This document shows, in pieces, positions 26,001 to 35,301 of a stretch of DNA of 64,000 nt. The stretch lies in assembly GCA_013289855.1 (NCBI GenBank), contig JABCZD010000001.1, forward strand, positions 372,001 through 436,000, given 5' to 3'. Each line of letters opens with the position of its first letter. Position 1 is the stretch's first letter. The notes below the pieces were generated by a model. That model did no database searches, was not told the DNA's origin, and worked only from the letters and a program-made list of their open reading frames with translations. The position numbers and the translations under genes were made by a program. The stretch comes from Acidobacteriota bacterium. Lineage in GTDB: Bacteria; Acidobacteriota; Terriglobia; Acidiferrales; UBA7541.

Positions 26001-26729
26001 CTAGTAGTGGGCTAACCTGATGAATGCCGCGCCCAGACTTGCGCCGATCAACGGAGCGATGATGGGAACGAGGGCGTAGCCCCAATCGGATTTGCCCTTA
26101 TCGGGAATCGGTAGAACAAAATGAGCCAGGCGAGGACCGAAGTCGCGGGCCGGATTGATGGCGTATCCCGTGGGGCCACCGAGGCTGAGTCCGATGCCCC
26201 AAACCAGCATGCCCCAGAGATACGGGCCATAGCCAGGAATCAATCCAGTGGGGGAGACGGCCGTGGCTCCGAATGCAAAGCCGACGACGATCAGCGTGGC
26301 CGCGCCGATGGCCTCGGTCAGCATGTTCGCGGGAATATTACGGATCGCCGGAGCGGTGCAGAAAATTCCCAATTTGGCGCCTTGGTCGGGGGTCTCTTTC
26401 CAGTGCGGCAGGTAGGTTAGCCATACCAGAATCGCTCCAACAAAGGCACCGAGGACTTGTGCCGTCCAGAACGGGATGACATTTGTCCACTTGTTCGAGA
26501 TGATCGCGACGGCGAGGGTAACCCCGGGGTTGAGATGGGCGCCTGGACTACCGCAGGCAATCGCGGTGAAGATCCCGGCGGTGACCGCCAATCCCCATGC
26601 CGTGGCGATGACCATCCAACCGGAGCCTTCTCCTTTGGACTTCTTGAGCAGAACGTTGGCCACAACGCCATCACCCAACAGGACCAGCATCATGGTTCCC
26701 ATAAATTCGCCGAAGAATGGTGACGTCAT
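26001..26729 (-). CDS. glpF: Glycerol uptake facilitator (aquaglyceroporin)
   Basis: The ATG at 26729 has AGGAGG six bases upstream. The 242-residue protein has six membrane helices and two half-helix loops. The second loop carries the canonical NPARDFGPR (residues 192-200), in which the Asp after NPAR marks glycerol-conducting members. The first reads HLNPGVT, an NPG in place of the usual NPA. It would let glycerol diffuse through the inner membrane. It follows glpK by about 105 bp, most of which is a tandem repeat. The co-location of glpD, porin, glpK and glpF supports glycerol as the substrate. Confidence 0.9.
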   Translation of the reverse strand: MTSPFFGEFMGTMMLVLLGDGVVANVLLKKSKGEGSGWMVIATAWGLAVTAGIFTAIACGSPGAHLNPGVTLAVAIISNKWTNVIPFWTAQVLGAFVGAILVWLTYLPHWKETPDQGAKLGIFCTAPAIRNIPANMLTEAIGAATLIVVGFAFGATAVSPTGLIPGYGPYLWGMLVWGIGLSLGGPTGYAINPARDFGPRLAHFVLPIPDKGKSDWGYALVPIIAPLIGASLGAAFIRLAHY

Positions 26730-26763
26730 CAAAATCCTCCTAATTTTGATTTAGCGTTCAGGG

Positions 26764-26840
26764 CCGATTTCACGCGCCGATTTCACGCGCCGATTTCACG
26801 CGTCATTTTCACGCGCGCTTTTCACGCATTATTTTCACGC
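26764..26840. repeat. Six-copy 13-bp tandem repeat between glpK and glpF
   Basis: TTTCACGC begins at 26768, 26781, 26794, 26807, 26820 and 26833, an exact 13-bp period. The first three units are identical (CGATTTCACGCGC) and the rest vary only outside the TTTCACGC core. On the transcribed strand the core is GCGTGAAA. The last unit covers the glpK stop codon. Confidence 0.9.
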
Positions 26841-28373
26841 ACCCTGGGCGGACTTCGACGAGGGCTGAGTCTTGTCGTCTACCCAGTCAAAGGAGCGTGT
26901 CACCGCCCGCTTCCAAAGTTTGTACTTCTCTTCCCTTTCGGCCTCTTCCATGTGGGGAGTCCAGGTGTGATCAATGGCCCAATTCGCTTTCAGCTCTTCG
27001 AAGTCCTTGTAAAAACCGACCGCCAAACCCGCGGCGTAGGATGCGCCGAGCGCAGTGGTTTCTTTGACCACCGGCCGGACCACTGGGCGGTTTAGGATGT
27101 CCGATTGGAATTGCATGAGGAGTACGTTTTCGACCATGCCGCCATCGGTGCGCAGCACGTCCAGATTGATTTTCGAATCCAGCTGCATGGCCTCAACGAC
27201 TTCGCGAGTTTGAAACGCGGTGGATTCGAGAACGGCGCGCGCCAGGTGGCCTTTGTTTGCATAACGCGTTAATCCCGCAATCACGCCACGCGCACTCGTC
27301 TTCCAATACGGCGCGTATAGGCCAGAGAACGCCGGAACGAAATAGACGCCGCCACTATCTTTTTCAGTGCGCGCCAGGGTTTCGATATCGGAACTCTTTT
27401 GAATGAGTCCCAGATTGTCGCGCATCCACTGCACGAGCGCGCCGGTTACCGCAATGCTTCCTTCGAGTGCGTACTGTGCGGGTTTATCGCCTAGCTTGTA
27501 AGCCAATGTGGTGATCAGCCCGTATTTGGAATGCACTGGTTCGCCGCCGGTGTTCATCAGCAAGAAGCAGCCGGTGCCGTAGGTGTTCTTCGCTTCGCCG
27601 GGTTTGAAGCAGGTTTGGCCAAACAGCGCCGCTTGCTGGTCTCCGAGAATGCCGGCGATGGGCACATCTTTCACGGTGGCGAGTTGCGCCGCTCCGTATA
27701 CTTCGCTACTCGAACGGATCTGCGGCAGCATCTTCTCGGGAATGCCATACAAGGAGAGCATGCCCTTGTCCCATTGCAAGGTCTTAAGGTCCATCAACTG
27801 CGTGCGGCTGGCATTGGTGACGTCCGTGATATGGATTCCGCCCTGAATCCCTCCGGTCAACTTCCAGACCAGGAAGGATTCGATGTTTCCAAAAATGACC
27901 TCTCCTGCTTCCGCCTGCTCCCGCGCTCCCGGAACATTATTGAGAACCCAACGGATCTTGAGACCGCTGAAATAAGCGGCGAGTGGAAGTCCGGTTTTCT
28001 GGCGGAAGCGGTCCTGCCCACCGTCGCGCGCAAATTCCGCGACAGCGTCTTCCACGCGGGTATCTTGCCAGACCAGCGCGTTGTACACCGGCCTGCCCGT
28101 TTTGCGATTCCAAACGACGGTCGTTTCTCTTTGGTTGGTGATCCCGATGGCGGCAAGGTCCTTGGGACGAAGTCCGCGCTGCTCCATGGCTTCGGCGATG
28201 ACTTCCTGCGTGCGACGCCAAATCTCCTCGGCGTCGTGTTCCACCCATCCGGGCTTGGGATAAATCTGTTCGTGTTCCTTTTGCGCCACGGACACAATTC
28301 TCCCGGACTTATCGAAGACCATGAACCGCGTGCTGGTGGTGCCCTGATCAATAGCCCCGATGTAGCTAGACAT
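26835..28373 (-). CDS. glpK: Glycerol kinase
   Basis: The 512-residue protein is full length for FGGY-family glycerol kinase. Motifs: [16 protein letters not shown] (phosphate-binding loop), [42 protein letters not shown], and TDGGMVEN in the second ATPase half. It phosphorylates glycerol with ATP in the cytoplasm to glycerol-3-phosphate. The ATG has GAGGAGG nine bases upstream. The short frame at 28366-28524 ends over this start codon, suggesting translational coupling. The gene lies within the glpD-porin-glpK-glpF array on one strand. Confidence 0.95.
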   Translation of the reverse strand: MSSYIGAIDQGTTSTRFMVFDKSGRIVSVAQKEHEQIYPKPGWVEHDAEEIWRRTQEVIAEAMEQRGLRPKDLAAIGITNQRETTVVWNRKTGRPVYNALVWQDTRVEDAVAEFARDGGQDRFRQKTGLPLAAYFSGLKIRWVLNNVPGAREQAEAGEVIFGNIESFLVWKLTGGIQGGIHITDVTNASRTQLMDLKTLQWDKGMLSLYGIPEKMLPQIRSSSEVYGAAQLATVKDVPIAGILGDQQAALFGQTCFKPGEAKNTYGTGCFLLMNTGGEPVHSKYGLITTLAYKLGDKPAQYALEGSIAVTGALVQWMRDNLGLIQKSSDIETLARTEKDSGGVYFVPAFSGLYAPYWKTSARGVIAGLTRYANKGHLARAVLESTAFQTREVVEAMQLDSKINLDVLRTDGGMVENVLLMQFQSDILNRPVVRPVVKETTALGASYAAGLAVGFYKDFEELKANWAIDHTWTPHMEEAEREEKYKLWKRAVTRSFDWVDDKTQPSSKSAQGA

Positions 28374-28524
28374 GATGGACCTCCTCGAACTGCAATGAAT
28401 CGTTGAGATTGCTTACGTAATTCGGTCCGCGGCCCTGCGAAGCTATCAGACAATGGACGGAAGCGGGTAATTGTTTTGGCGGGGCGACGACGCTGTTCTT
28501 CAGCCTGTGCGCATCACTTTTCAT
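28366..28524 (-). CDS. Possible 52-aa leader ORF between the porin gene and glpK
   Basis: An ATG at 28524 is preceded by GAGGAG at a spacing of nine and opens a 52-codon frame ([10 protein letters not shown]...FEEVHHV). Its TAG stop overlaps the glpK start in the arrangement ATGTCTAG. It starts 25 bp after the porin stop, like a normal operon gene. The sequence is unfamiliar, with no membrane segment or motif. It may be a coupled leader or regulatory peptide, or a chance frame in a 175-bp gap. Confidence 0.35.
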   Translation of the reverse strand: MKSDAHRLKNSVVAPPKQLPASVHCLIASQGRGPNYVSNLNDSLQFEEVHHV

Positions 28525-28548
28525 CACGAATTTCTCCTCGACGCCAAA

Positions 28549-29943
28549 TCAGAAGTTGACTTTCACCCGGAATCCCAGAACTGGCGCATTCGCCAGATGC
28601 GAATTACCGCCGACATCCGTGTAATACTGAAACGTTGGCTGCCACAGCAGGTACGGCGTTATCTGCATCGCGTAGTTGACTTCTAAGGCCTTCTCGGAAC
28701 CGAGCGCGGGCAAACCCAGAAGTACGCCGGCCGCGCTAAAAGGATCGCTGATTTTGCTGTAGACAAAGGCAAACGCCAGGCCGTCCTGGTCGCGGTGCGG
28801 GATCAAGCCGTTATAGCGGAAACCCGTGGTGAGCTGGGTGTTCTGGCGGTTCAACTCTCCGGGGCTCCAGTCATAAGCGGTCAACACGTCCAGCCCGCGA
28901 TTCGATCCGGCGTCTGGGCGATACACGGCCTGATTCACACCAAAATAAATCAAGTAGTTTCCGCTCGATTCAACTCCCTGGGCATTGGCAAATTTGCCCG
29001 CGTTGTAAGCTGCACCGAATTTGTAGTGGCCGGGATAGGTTTTCGTCGGGGTTGCGCCAGATGAGCTTGCTGAAGACGGGTCGGCAGGATCAACGAAGTA
29101 CCCAATTTCAAAGACAAAGTCCGGACTGTCGCGAATCTGGAAGTTAGTTCCGGTGGGATCCTGTTGGTAGGGATTGCGGTTGCCGGACAGCACCGCCGAC
29201 TTGACGTAAAAGTTAGGCAGCGGAAAGACTCGCACTTCCAAGGCGGGCGTTCCGGCGGGATTGAAAGACTCAAACGTCGTCGGGAAAAGATTCCCCAGCG
29301 CGTAGTCCAAAGGCTCAATCAAATACGAACCGCCGTATTCCTGCAGGCCATAAAAATCCAAGCCCGCAAACTGGCCCGCTTTAACGAACAGTCTGTCGTG
29401 GAAGAATGCTTGCTGCAGCCAAAAGGAATCCAGCCGCGTGGTATGTGCGCTTACCAAACCGCTGGGATTGGTGATGGTCCCGATGTCGGCGCCGAGGTTT
29501 CCGCCGAACTGCCACAGTCCGGTGGCATGAAAAGTCAAACCGTTAATTTCCGCGAGCCGTCCAAAGTCAATATCAACCGTTCCGCGGATTCTTCCCCAGC
29601 CAGCTTGCGTTTGTTCCAGGCCGCCACTTGGATTGGCTTGCAGATCCGAGACGTAGAAAAAATCGAAGGTGACGCCCTTAGCTGCGAGCGCGCTTCTGTC
29701 GCCTCCCCAATCGCCAAACAGATACTTCTGCGTGAAGAAATTGTGCTCGGGAGGATCGCTGTTCGCAGAACTCGTGGCGTTCTGCGCGACTAGAGAGGCG
29801 GCCGAGGCCATGAACAAAATCACCGACAGCGCGTACTTTAAGCAGTTGGTGCTTTGCGCCCGTCGCTCGCGATATTTTTGCTCCGGGTTGGAATGTCTGC
29901 GTAGCGTTTCAAAAGAGATACACTTCCCGTTTATGTTCTGCAT
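28549..29943 (-). CDS. OprB-family carbohydrate-selective porin
   Basis: The 464-residue protein has a ~33-residue polar leader before its signal sequence (LKYALSVILFMASAASLVAQ), so the true start may be internal and non-ATG. The mature part matches OprB porins: FLFGDWGGDRSALAAKGVTFDF-like opening (YLFGDWGGDR), a long series of alternating beta strands, GLDFYGLQEYGGSY, GFRYNGLIPHRDQDGLAFAFVYSKI, and a C-terminal aromatic-ended strand GFRVKVNF. OprB forms outer-membrane channels for glucose and polyols. Its position between glpD and glpK suggests a glycerol or polyol channel. Confidence 0.85.
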   Translation of the reverse strand: MQNINGKCISFETLRRHSNPEQKYRERRAQSTNCLKYALSVILFMASAASLVAQNATSSANSDPPEHNFFTQKYLFGDWGGDRSALAAKGVTFDFFYVSDLQANPSGGLEQTQAGWGRIRGTVDIDFGRLAEINGLTFHATGLWQFGGNLGADIGTITNPSGLVSAHTTRLDSFWLQQAFFHDRLFVKAGQFAGLDFYGLQEYGGSYLIEPLDYALGNLFPTTFESFNPAGTPALEVRVFPLPNFYVKSAVLSGNRNPYQQDPTGTNFQIRDSPDFVFEIGYFVDPADPSSASSSGATPTKTYPGHYKFGAAYNAGKFANAQGVESSGNYLIYFGVNQAVYRPDAGSNRGLDVLTAYDWSPGELNRQNTQLTTGFRYNGLIPHRDQDGLAFAFVYSKISDPFSAAGVLLGLPALGSEKALEVNYAMQITPYLLWQPTFQYYTDVGGNSHLANAPVLGFRVKVNF

Positions 29944-30050
29944 CCCGCAACTCTTTCGGCCGGCACTTCAAGAAAACAACTGGCCTCCTGCCGCTCTGAC
30001 GCCACACGCGAGAAATGGGTTACAAATTTTTTTGTGTATTTTTTTGCCCC

Positions 30051-31709
30051 CTAGTTCACGCTGTGAGCGGATTCGGCGGCGAGGCCCGCCACGCTGAAAT
30101 ACCTGTCGATTTTCTTTTCGTATTCGCGAATCCTGGACTCGGTCTGTTCCGCGGACCATCCGAGTTGCGGGCCGAGGATCGTGCCCACAACCGGCGCCGC
30201 CTCTCGCGAGGCGCTCCAACTGAAAAACTCCAAGCCGACGCGCCGCGCCAGGACGTCCTCGATAGAGACCGCCATTTCTCCGGCGCTGTAAACAATTTCC
30301 GCGCGGATGGGCGCAAAGCCTTCGACGATGGGTTTGGCGAGTTCGGGATTCTTAATGGCGAGGTCCATGACTTCCGGCGCGGTGGTGCCATATCTTTCCG
30401 ACAGATGCTGCGCGACCTGCTCGGAGATGCCGTACTTCTTGATAAGGCTCATCCAATAGACCGGCGTAAAGCCGCTCGAACCGGTCAGCGGGTGACTGCG
30501 CGTCAGCGTCGGCGTTACCGGCGAGCCCAGCGATTTTTGCACGGCGTCGATGGTGTCTTCGGCCATGGCGCGATGCGTGGTCCACTTCCCTCCCATGATG
30601 CTGATCAATCCGCTCTGCGGATCGATTTCCAATTCGTCGTCTCGCGATAGCTTTTTAGTGTCGCCGCCGCCCCGGCTCACCAGCGGGCGCGCGCCTGCAA
30701 ATCCCGCAACGATTTGACTGGCAACCACCGGCTTTTCGAGATATTTGTTGAGCTGGCGCAGCATGAACTCCACTTCGTCCGCGGTGAGCAATAGTTCGTC
30801 ATCGACGCCGACTTCCTTTTCGGTCGTTCCAACGAGCAGCCGGCCCATCCACGGCACCGCAAAGAGCACGCGGCCGTCTTCTGTCTTGGGAATGAGCATG
30901 GCGTCATCGCTCGGGAGCACGTCCAGCGGCAGCAGGATATGACTGCCTTTGCTGAGGCGCATGCGCTTCGGGATCCCGGGACTGGCCATGTCCCGCATAA
31001 TATCCGCCACCGGCCCCGTGGAATTCACGAAAGCCTTCGCCTGAATCACGAATTTCCGATGCGTCAGTTGATCTTCCACCTCCGCGGCAGCCAATTTGCC
31101 ATTCGCGGACTTCTGCAGCCCGGTGACACGCAAATAGTTGGCGGCATCGCCGCCAGACTCCCAAAAAGTTTTCACCAGCGCGATGTTGTAGCGCGCGTCG
31201 TTGAACTGCCCGTCGGCATAGGCCACCGCGCCAACCAACTCTTCGCTCTTGAGCGTGGGCATGCGGCGCAGCGCTTCTTTCCGCGAAAGAAAATGGCTTG
31301 GAAATATGCTGGTCTCTCCGGCAATCCAATCGTAGAGCTTCAGCCCCACGTCGTAATAACCGGCATCCACCCAGTGATAACAAGGAATCAGGAATTCCAA
31401 CGTCCGCGAAAGATATGGACCGTTCTTCAACATCAAGATGCGTTCGTGCAACGCGCGATTGACCACGTGATACTGCTCGGGATCCATGTCTTTGACTGCT
31501 TCTTCGAGGTAGCGCACGCCGCCATGAATTATTTTGGTGGCTTTGCTGGAGGTGGCGCCGGCGAAATCGCCAGCTTCCACCAATACGGTTTTCAGGCCGC
31601 GAAGTTGCGCATCGAGTGCGCAGCCCGCTCCCGTCGCGCCGCCGCCAATTATGCAAACGTCGAACGATTGGCTCTCGATATCGCGTAGCAATTCTTCACG
31701 GCTTTTCAT
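30051..31709 (-). CDS. glpD: Aerobic glycerol-3-phosphate dehydrogenase
   Basis: The ATG at 31709 (MKSREELLRDIES) has AGGGG upstream and is preferred to the frame from 31778. The 552-residue flavoprotein has the FAD loop FDVCIIGGGATGAGCALDAQ, the family signature SSKATKIIHGGVRYLEE, and a C-terminal helical domain (GKWTTHRAMAEDTID onward). It oxidises glycerol-3-phosphate to dihydroxyacetone phosphate at the inner membrane and reduces quinone. It is the first gene of the glp array, with about 107 bp before the porin gene. Confidence 0.95.
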   Translation of the reverse strand: MKSREELLRDIESQSFDVCIIGGGATGAGCALDAQLRGLKTVLVEAGDFAGATSSKATKIIHGGVRYLEEAVKDMDPEQYHVVNRALHERILMLKNGPYLSRTLEFLIPCYHWVDAGYYDVGLKLYDWIAGETSIFPSHFLSRKEALRRMPTLKSEELVGAVAYADGQFNDARYNIALVKTFWESGGDAANYLRVTGLQKSANGKLAAAEVEDQLTHRKFVIQAKAFVNSTGPVADIMRDMASPGIPKRMRLSKGSHILLPLDVLPSDDAMLIPKTEDGRVLFAVPWMGRLLVGTTEKEVGVDDELLLTADEVEFMLRQLNKYLEKPVVASQIVAGFAGARPLVSRGGGDTKKLSRDDELEIDPQSGLISIMGGKWTTHRAMAEDTIDAVQKSLGSPVTPTLTRSHPLTGSSGFTPVYWMSLIKKYGISEQVAQHLSERYGTTAPEVMDLAIKNPELAKPIVEGFAPIRAEIVYSAGEMAVSIEDVLARRVGLEFFSWSASREAAPVVGTILGPQLGWSAEQTESRIREYEKKIDRYFSVAGLAAESAHSVN

Positions 31710-31998
31710 GGCATCCCCTGCGCCGAACTTAGAAATGGCATCCGCGGAAGTTCGGCGACTTGCTTCGCTTCTGGCCACGAATACAGATGCAATGTGGACG
31801 GGTGAAGGCTACATCCGAATCACATTTTCTCAAAATAAGTTTGCAGGCATCTGTCGCAACGCGATGGCCACCTAGACGGATCTCCGGCGAGTTGGTCTGG
31901 ACATCAGTGGCGATGGCTCGCCGTAGCCAGCGGCCGCTGTGAGGCTCATGCTGTTTATAAGGAAGGTTGGGCTACGCGATGGCCGTTTTGCGCGCGCG

Positions 31999-32487
31999 TC
32001 ACTTCGCGTGTTTCTCGAGCCAGGTCCCCATGAGCGCGGCCGCGTGTTCACACAACTGGCGATCCTCGGCACCGAACGCCGCCGGGACGTGGCTATCAAT
32101 GTCCAATTCCCCTACAACTTTTCCTCTTACGAAGATCGGCACGACGATCTCCGACTTGGTTTCGAGAGAGCACGCCAGATAGCGGGGATCTGCAGCGACA
32201 TCATCGACAACCACCGTCTCTCCGCGCGAAGCTGCGGCTCCGCAGATGCCCTGGTTTAACGGGATGCGCGTGTGGGGCGTGGCGGCCCCGCGGAATGGTC
32301 CCAGCGCCAGCATGTCTTCGCCGGCATCCTTTTCCAACATGTAAAAGCCCACCCAATTGTAGTTGGGGAGTTTTTCGTGCAGCAGGTTGACGATAGCCGT
32401 CATGAGCCCGCTCGCGGTGGTTGCTTCGCCCGCCACGGAATCCAGCACGGATGCCAAATCCATAGGTATGGTTTTTGTGGCGGTCAT
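31999..32487 (-). CDS. GAF-domain protein, free methionine-(R)-sulfoxide reductase-like
   Basis: The ~162-residue single-domain GAF protein contains YNWVGFYMLEKD, RIPLNQGICGAA (Cys82) and YLACSLETKSEIVVPI (Cys106). These correspond to two of the three cysteines of fRMsr (E. coli Cys94 and catalytic Cys118). The first one (Cys84 in E. coli) appears to be His here (PHTRIP). It may reduce free methionine sulfoxide with a modified recycling mechanism, or be a ligand-binding relative. No strong ribosome-binding site decides between starts at 32538, 32487 and 32463. It is next to a small ORF and NDH-2 but shows no obvious operon link. Confidence 0.75.
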   Translation of the reverse strand: MTATKTIPMDLASVLDSVAGEATTASGLMTAIVNLLHEKLPNYNWVGFYMLEKDAGEDMLALGPFRGAATPHTRIPLNQGICGAAASRGETVVVDDVAADPRYLACSLETKSEIVVPIFVRGKVVGELDIDSHVPAAFGAEDRQLCEHAAALMGTWLEKHAK

Positions 32488-32642
32488 CGATTCATTGGAA
32501 CACAGGACTTGGAGGAGAGGAAATGAAGAATTCCGCAACTAGATTGAACGAATTCTGCCGCTCGTCCCCCTTGGGGCTTGCTGGTAACCATTTTCGCGGG
32601 CAACTTTCACGGCAACTTTTGCAGGAAAGTTGCGCGGGCCAT

Positions 32643-32837
32643 TCACGAGGCGGCGGCGTTGCGCATCGGAACTGGCACGGTGGCCTGAAGGCGTTGATCA
32701 AAGACGATGAACCGGCCGGTGGTATTTTTTGCCAGCACTTCGATTCGCGCGGCGGCCACTTCGACCGTCGGCACAGCCTCAAGCCACAGGAACTCCCCAG
32801 GAGGTTCTTCTTTCAGGATATCAAAGCGTTCTTGCAT
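32643..32837 (-). CDS. Small conserved-looking protein (64 aa)
   Basis: The sequence MQERFDILKEEPPGEFLWLEAV, written here as a start motif only up to position 17 of interest (LKEEPPGEFLW), has alternating charged and hydrophobic residues, then a helix rich in Ala/Arg and a GRFIVFDQ strand. This layout (an ExLWLEAV strand, a helix, then FIVFDQ) is familiar from small acidobacterial proteins of unknown role. No signal peptide or membrane segment. The ribosome-binding site is weak. Confidence 0.55.
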   Translation of the reverse strand: MQERFDILKEEPPGEFLWLEAVPTVEVAAARIEVLAKNTTGRFIVFDQRLQATVPVPMRNAAAS

Positions 32838-32985
32838 GTTCGTACCCCGACTTTCACGCCTGCGGAGAGCACTGACCGGACGCCATTGCGGGGCCGGTCA
32901 GCAGGCGCGATATAACATTTACGTTATCCGGGTTTGGCTGTCAATCATCCGTTATTGCGTAGGGTAGACTACCTTCGTTAAAGCG

Positions 32986-34335
32986 CTAAGGTTTACCCCC
33001 ACCGGCTTCTTTCGTGAGCGGCGCCGAGTTCAGCGTTTTCTCCGGACTTCCTAGGACATCCGTCGCCGCCACTCCGGTAATCAACCGCGCGCCCTTGCTA
33101 AAGGTGAGATATTCGAATCCCCATTGAATGAACACCTTCACGCGGCTTTGAAACTCCACGATGTAAATCAGGTGGATGAATAGCCAGATCAACCACGCCA
33201 GCAGCCCAGAGGTGTGCAGTCCAAAAATATTCGCCACCGCGGAGGCGCGACCGATCACTGCCATGTCGCCTTTGTTAAAATACTGAAAAGGCGCGATTTC
33301 GCGCTGCTCGGCCAGACGCGCGCGAATGGCCTTCGCGGCGTAGGCGCCGCCTTGGATCGCTACTTGGGCCACTCCTGGCAGCGCATCACCCTCTTTGTCG
33401 ATGGAGTGCGCCAGGTCACCGACAATCCAAATGTCGGGGTAGTTTGGAACGGTCAGGTCTGGGCGCACGGTGATGCGGCCAGTCCTGTCGGTCTCCGCTT
33501 GGGTTCGTTCCGCCAGACGCTTACCGAGTGGTGTCGAAATGATTCCGCCGGCCCAGAGAACCGTCTTCGCGGCAACTTGCTCGCTTTGCTCGCCGCGTTT
33601 CAGGTTCACGCCACTGCCGTCAATATCGGTCACCATCACGTTTTTTATGACTTCGACGCCCAGGCGCGTCACCGACTTTTCCGCTTTTGCTGAGAGGTCC
33701 TCCGGGTAGGAGGCCAGCACCCTAGCGCCACCCTCCACAAGCAAAATTCGGGCGTGACGCGGATCGATATGCCGAAAGTCGTTTTTCAAGGTTTGATTGG
33801 CAATTTCGGCTAGAGCTCCGGCCAATTCCAATCCCGTGGCGCCGGCCCCAACAATTACGAAGGTGAGCCAGGCCTTGGCGTCGGCAGGGCTTTTTGCGCG
33901 TTCGGCTTCCTCAAAAGCATAGAGAATCTTGTGGCGGATGGCAGTAGCTTCCTCGACGGATTTCAAGCTCGGAGCCCAGCGCCGCCATTCGTCGCGGCCG
34001 TAGTAAGAGGTTTGCGAGCCGGTGGCCACGATCAGCGAATCGTATTCGAAGATACCTCCGTCCCGCAGCGTCACGCGTTTGGCGTTGGGATCGATGTCCG
34101 TGGCTTCGCCCAACAAAACTTGCACATTCTTCTGCTTGGACAGCACGCTCCGCAGCGGCGCGGCAATGTCTCCCGGCGAGAGAGAGCCCGTCGCCACCTG
34201 GTACATCAGCGGTTGGAACAGATGAAAATTGCGGCGATCAATCAGCGTCACATCCACAGGAGCGCTTTTCAGCTTTTGGGCGGCCACCAGCCCGCCAAAC
34301 CCGCCTCCCAGGATCACCACTCTGTGCCGCGCCAT
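32986..34335 (-). CDS. ndh: Type II NADH:quinone oxidoreductase (NDH-2)
   Basis: The start chosen is the ATG at 34335 (MARHRVVILGGG), with AAAGGGG upstream. The 449-residue protein has two dinucleotide-binding motifs (VVILGGGFGGLVAAQKL for FAD and VIVGAGATGLELAGALAE for NADH), WIVGDLAHSID near the isoalloxazine, and a C-terminal hydrophobic helix (LLAWLIWLFIHLIYIVEF) for membrane attachment. NDH-2 oxidises NADH and reduces quinone without proton pumping. A second, larger paralogue with extra domains is at 20327-22399. Confidence 0.9.
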   Translation of the reverse strand: MARHRVVILGGGFGGLVAAQKLKSAPVDVTLIDRRNFHLFQPLMYQVATGSLSPGDIAAPLRSVLSKQKNVQVLLGEATDIDPNAKRVTLRDGGIFEYDSLIVATGSQTSYYGRDEWRRWAPSLKSVEEATAIRHKILYAFEEAERAKSPADAKAWLTFVIVGAGATGLELAGALAEIANQTLKNDFRHIDPRHARILLVEGGARVLASYPEDLSAKAEKSVTRLGVEVIKNVMVTDIDGSGVNLKRGEQSEQVAAKTVLWAGGIISTPLGKRLAERTQAETDRTGRITVRPDLTVPNYPDIWIVGDLAHSIDKEGDALPGVAQVAIQGGAYAAKAIRARLAEQREIAPFQYFNKGDMAVIGRASAVANIFGLHTSGLLAWLIWLFIHLIYIVEFQSRVKVFIQWGFEYLTFSKGARLITGVAATDVLGSPEKTLNSAPLTKEAGGGKP

Positions 34336-34470
34336 TTTCGTTTCCCCTTTCGGTGTACCCAACTATCGGGAAAAATACTCCAATCTGATATGCTCTGGTA
34401 CCTCACTCTGGTACTTCAGATGCCCGCCGTCCCCGGTCTGACACGTACCTTTTTTGCGAGACTATTGGGA

Positions 34471-35250
34471 ATGCGTCCTGCCGCTCTGCTGCTATCGGTT
34501 CTAGCTCTCGCCTCGCCCCTGATGAGCCGAGCTCAGGCTTTGCCCGCAGCCGCTATTTCCGGCGGCGGACCTCCACAGACGATCGTGATCGGCTTCATGG
34601 GCGGAAAAGTTTCGCACGAAGATGTCACGCGCAACGAACTGATCATCTCCGAGCGCTTGCGTGCCGCATATCCGCGGGACGTGCACTTTGAGGTTTTTGA
34701 GAATCGCCGCCTGGAGGATGCGCACCAAAAAGTAGTGGAACTGTTGAGCAATTCCGCCGGCAACTCTTTATCGCAACTTTCGGCGCAGCCGTTAGCGCGG
34801 TCTTTGTCCGAACAGCAAAAACGCCGCGCACGCATAATTCTATTTGGGCACAGTTGGGGAGCTTCCGCGGTAGTGACGCTCGCCAACGAGTTGCAGAAAG
34901 ACGGAATCCCGGTGTTGCTGACCATCCAGGTCGACAGCATTGAGAAGCACGGGCAGGATGACGCAGTCATTCCCGATAACGTCGCGCGGGCGGTGAATTT
35001 CTATCAGCCGGACGGTATGCTCCACGGTCGCCCGGAAATTCATGCCGCAAACCCGGCGCGCACGCAGATTCTGGGCAATTTTCGCTATTCGTATAAAGAA
35101 GCTCCCGCCGAGTGCAGCGTGTATCCGTGGTTCGAGCGCGTGTTCATTAAAACGCATATCGCTATCGAGTGCGACCCGGTACTCTGGCAGCGCATCGAAG
35201 GGCTGATTCGCGAGTCTCTGGGGCCGCCGCAAGAAACCGCGGCTCGCTAA
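34471..35250 (+). CDS. Exported alpha/beta-hydrolase-like protein
   Basis: The ATG at 34471 gives a 259-residue product with a signal peptide (PAALLLSVLALASPLMSRAQA). An in-frame ATG at 34390 would add 27 residues without a ribosome-binding site. The fold has TIVIGFMGG near the first strand and a nucleophile elbow IILFGHSWGAS (Ser128). The remaining catalytic acid and His are not certain (candidates in DNVARAVNFY and FIKTHIAIE). It is divergent from ndh. Lipase/esterase-like activity is possible, but this subgroup is uncharacterised. Confidence 0.65.
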   Translation: MRPAALLLSVLALASPLMSRAQALPAAAISGGGPPQTIVIGFMGGKVSHEDVTRNELIISERLRAAYPRDVHFEVFENRRLEDAHQKVVELLSNSAGNSLSQLSAQPLARSLSEQQKRRARIILFGHSWGASAVVTLANELQKDGIPVLLTIQVDSIEKHGQDDAVIPDNVARAVNFYQPDGMLHGRPEIHAANPARTQILGNFRYSYKEAPAECSVYPWFERVFIKTHIAIECDPVLWQRIEGLIRESLGPPQETAAR

Positions 35251-35301
35251 CGCCGCTTATCCCGCGAGTAACAGCTATATGTGATGCGGCACGCGAATCC
35301 C

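Noticed and set aside
26764..26840. Possible CRISPR array
   Set aside because: Units are 13 bp with no unique spacers and no cas genes nearby; it is a tandem repeat.
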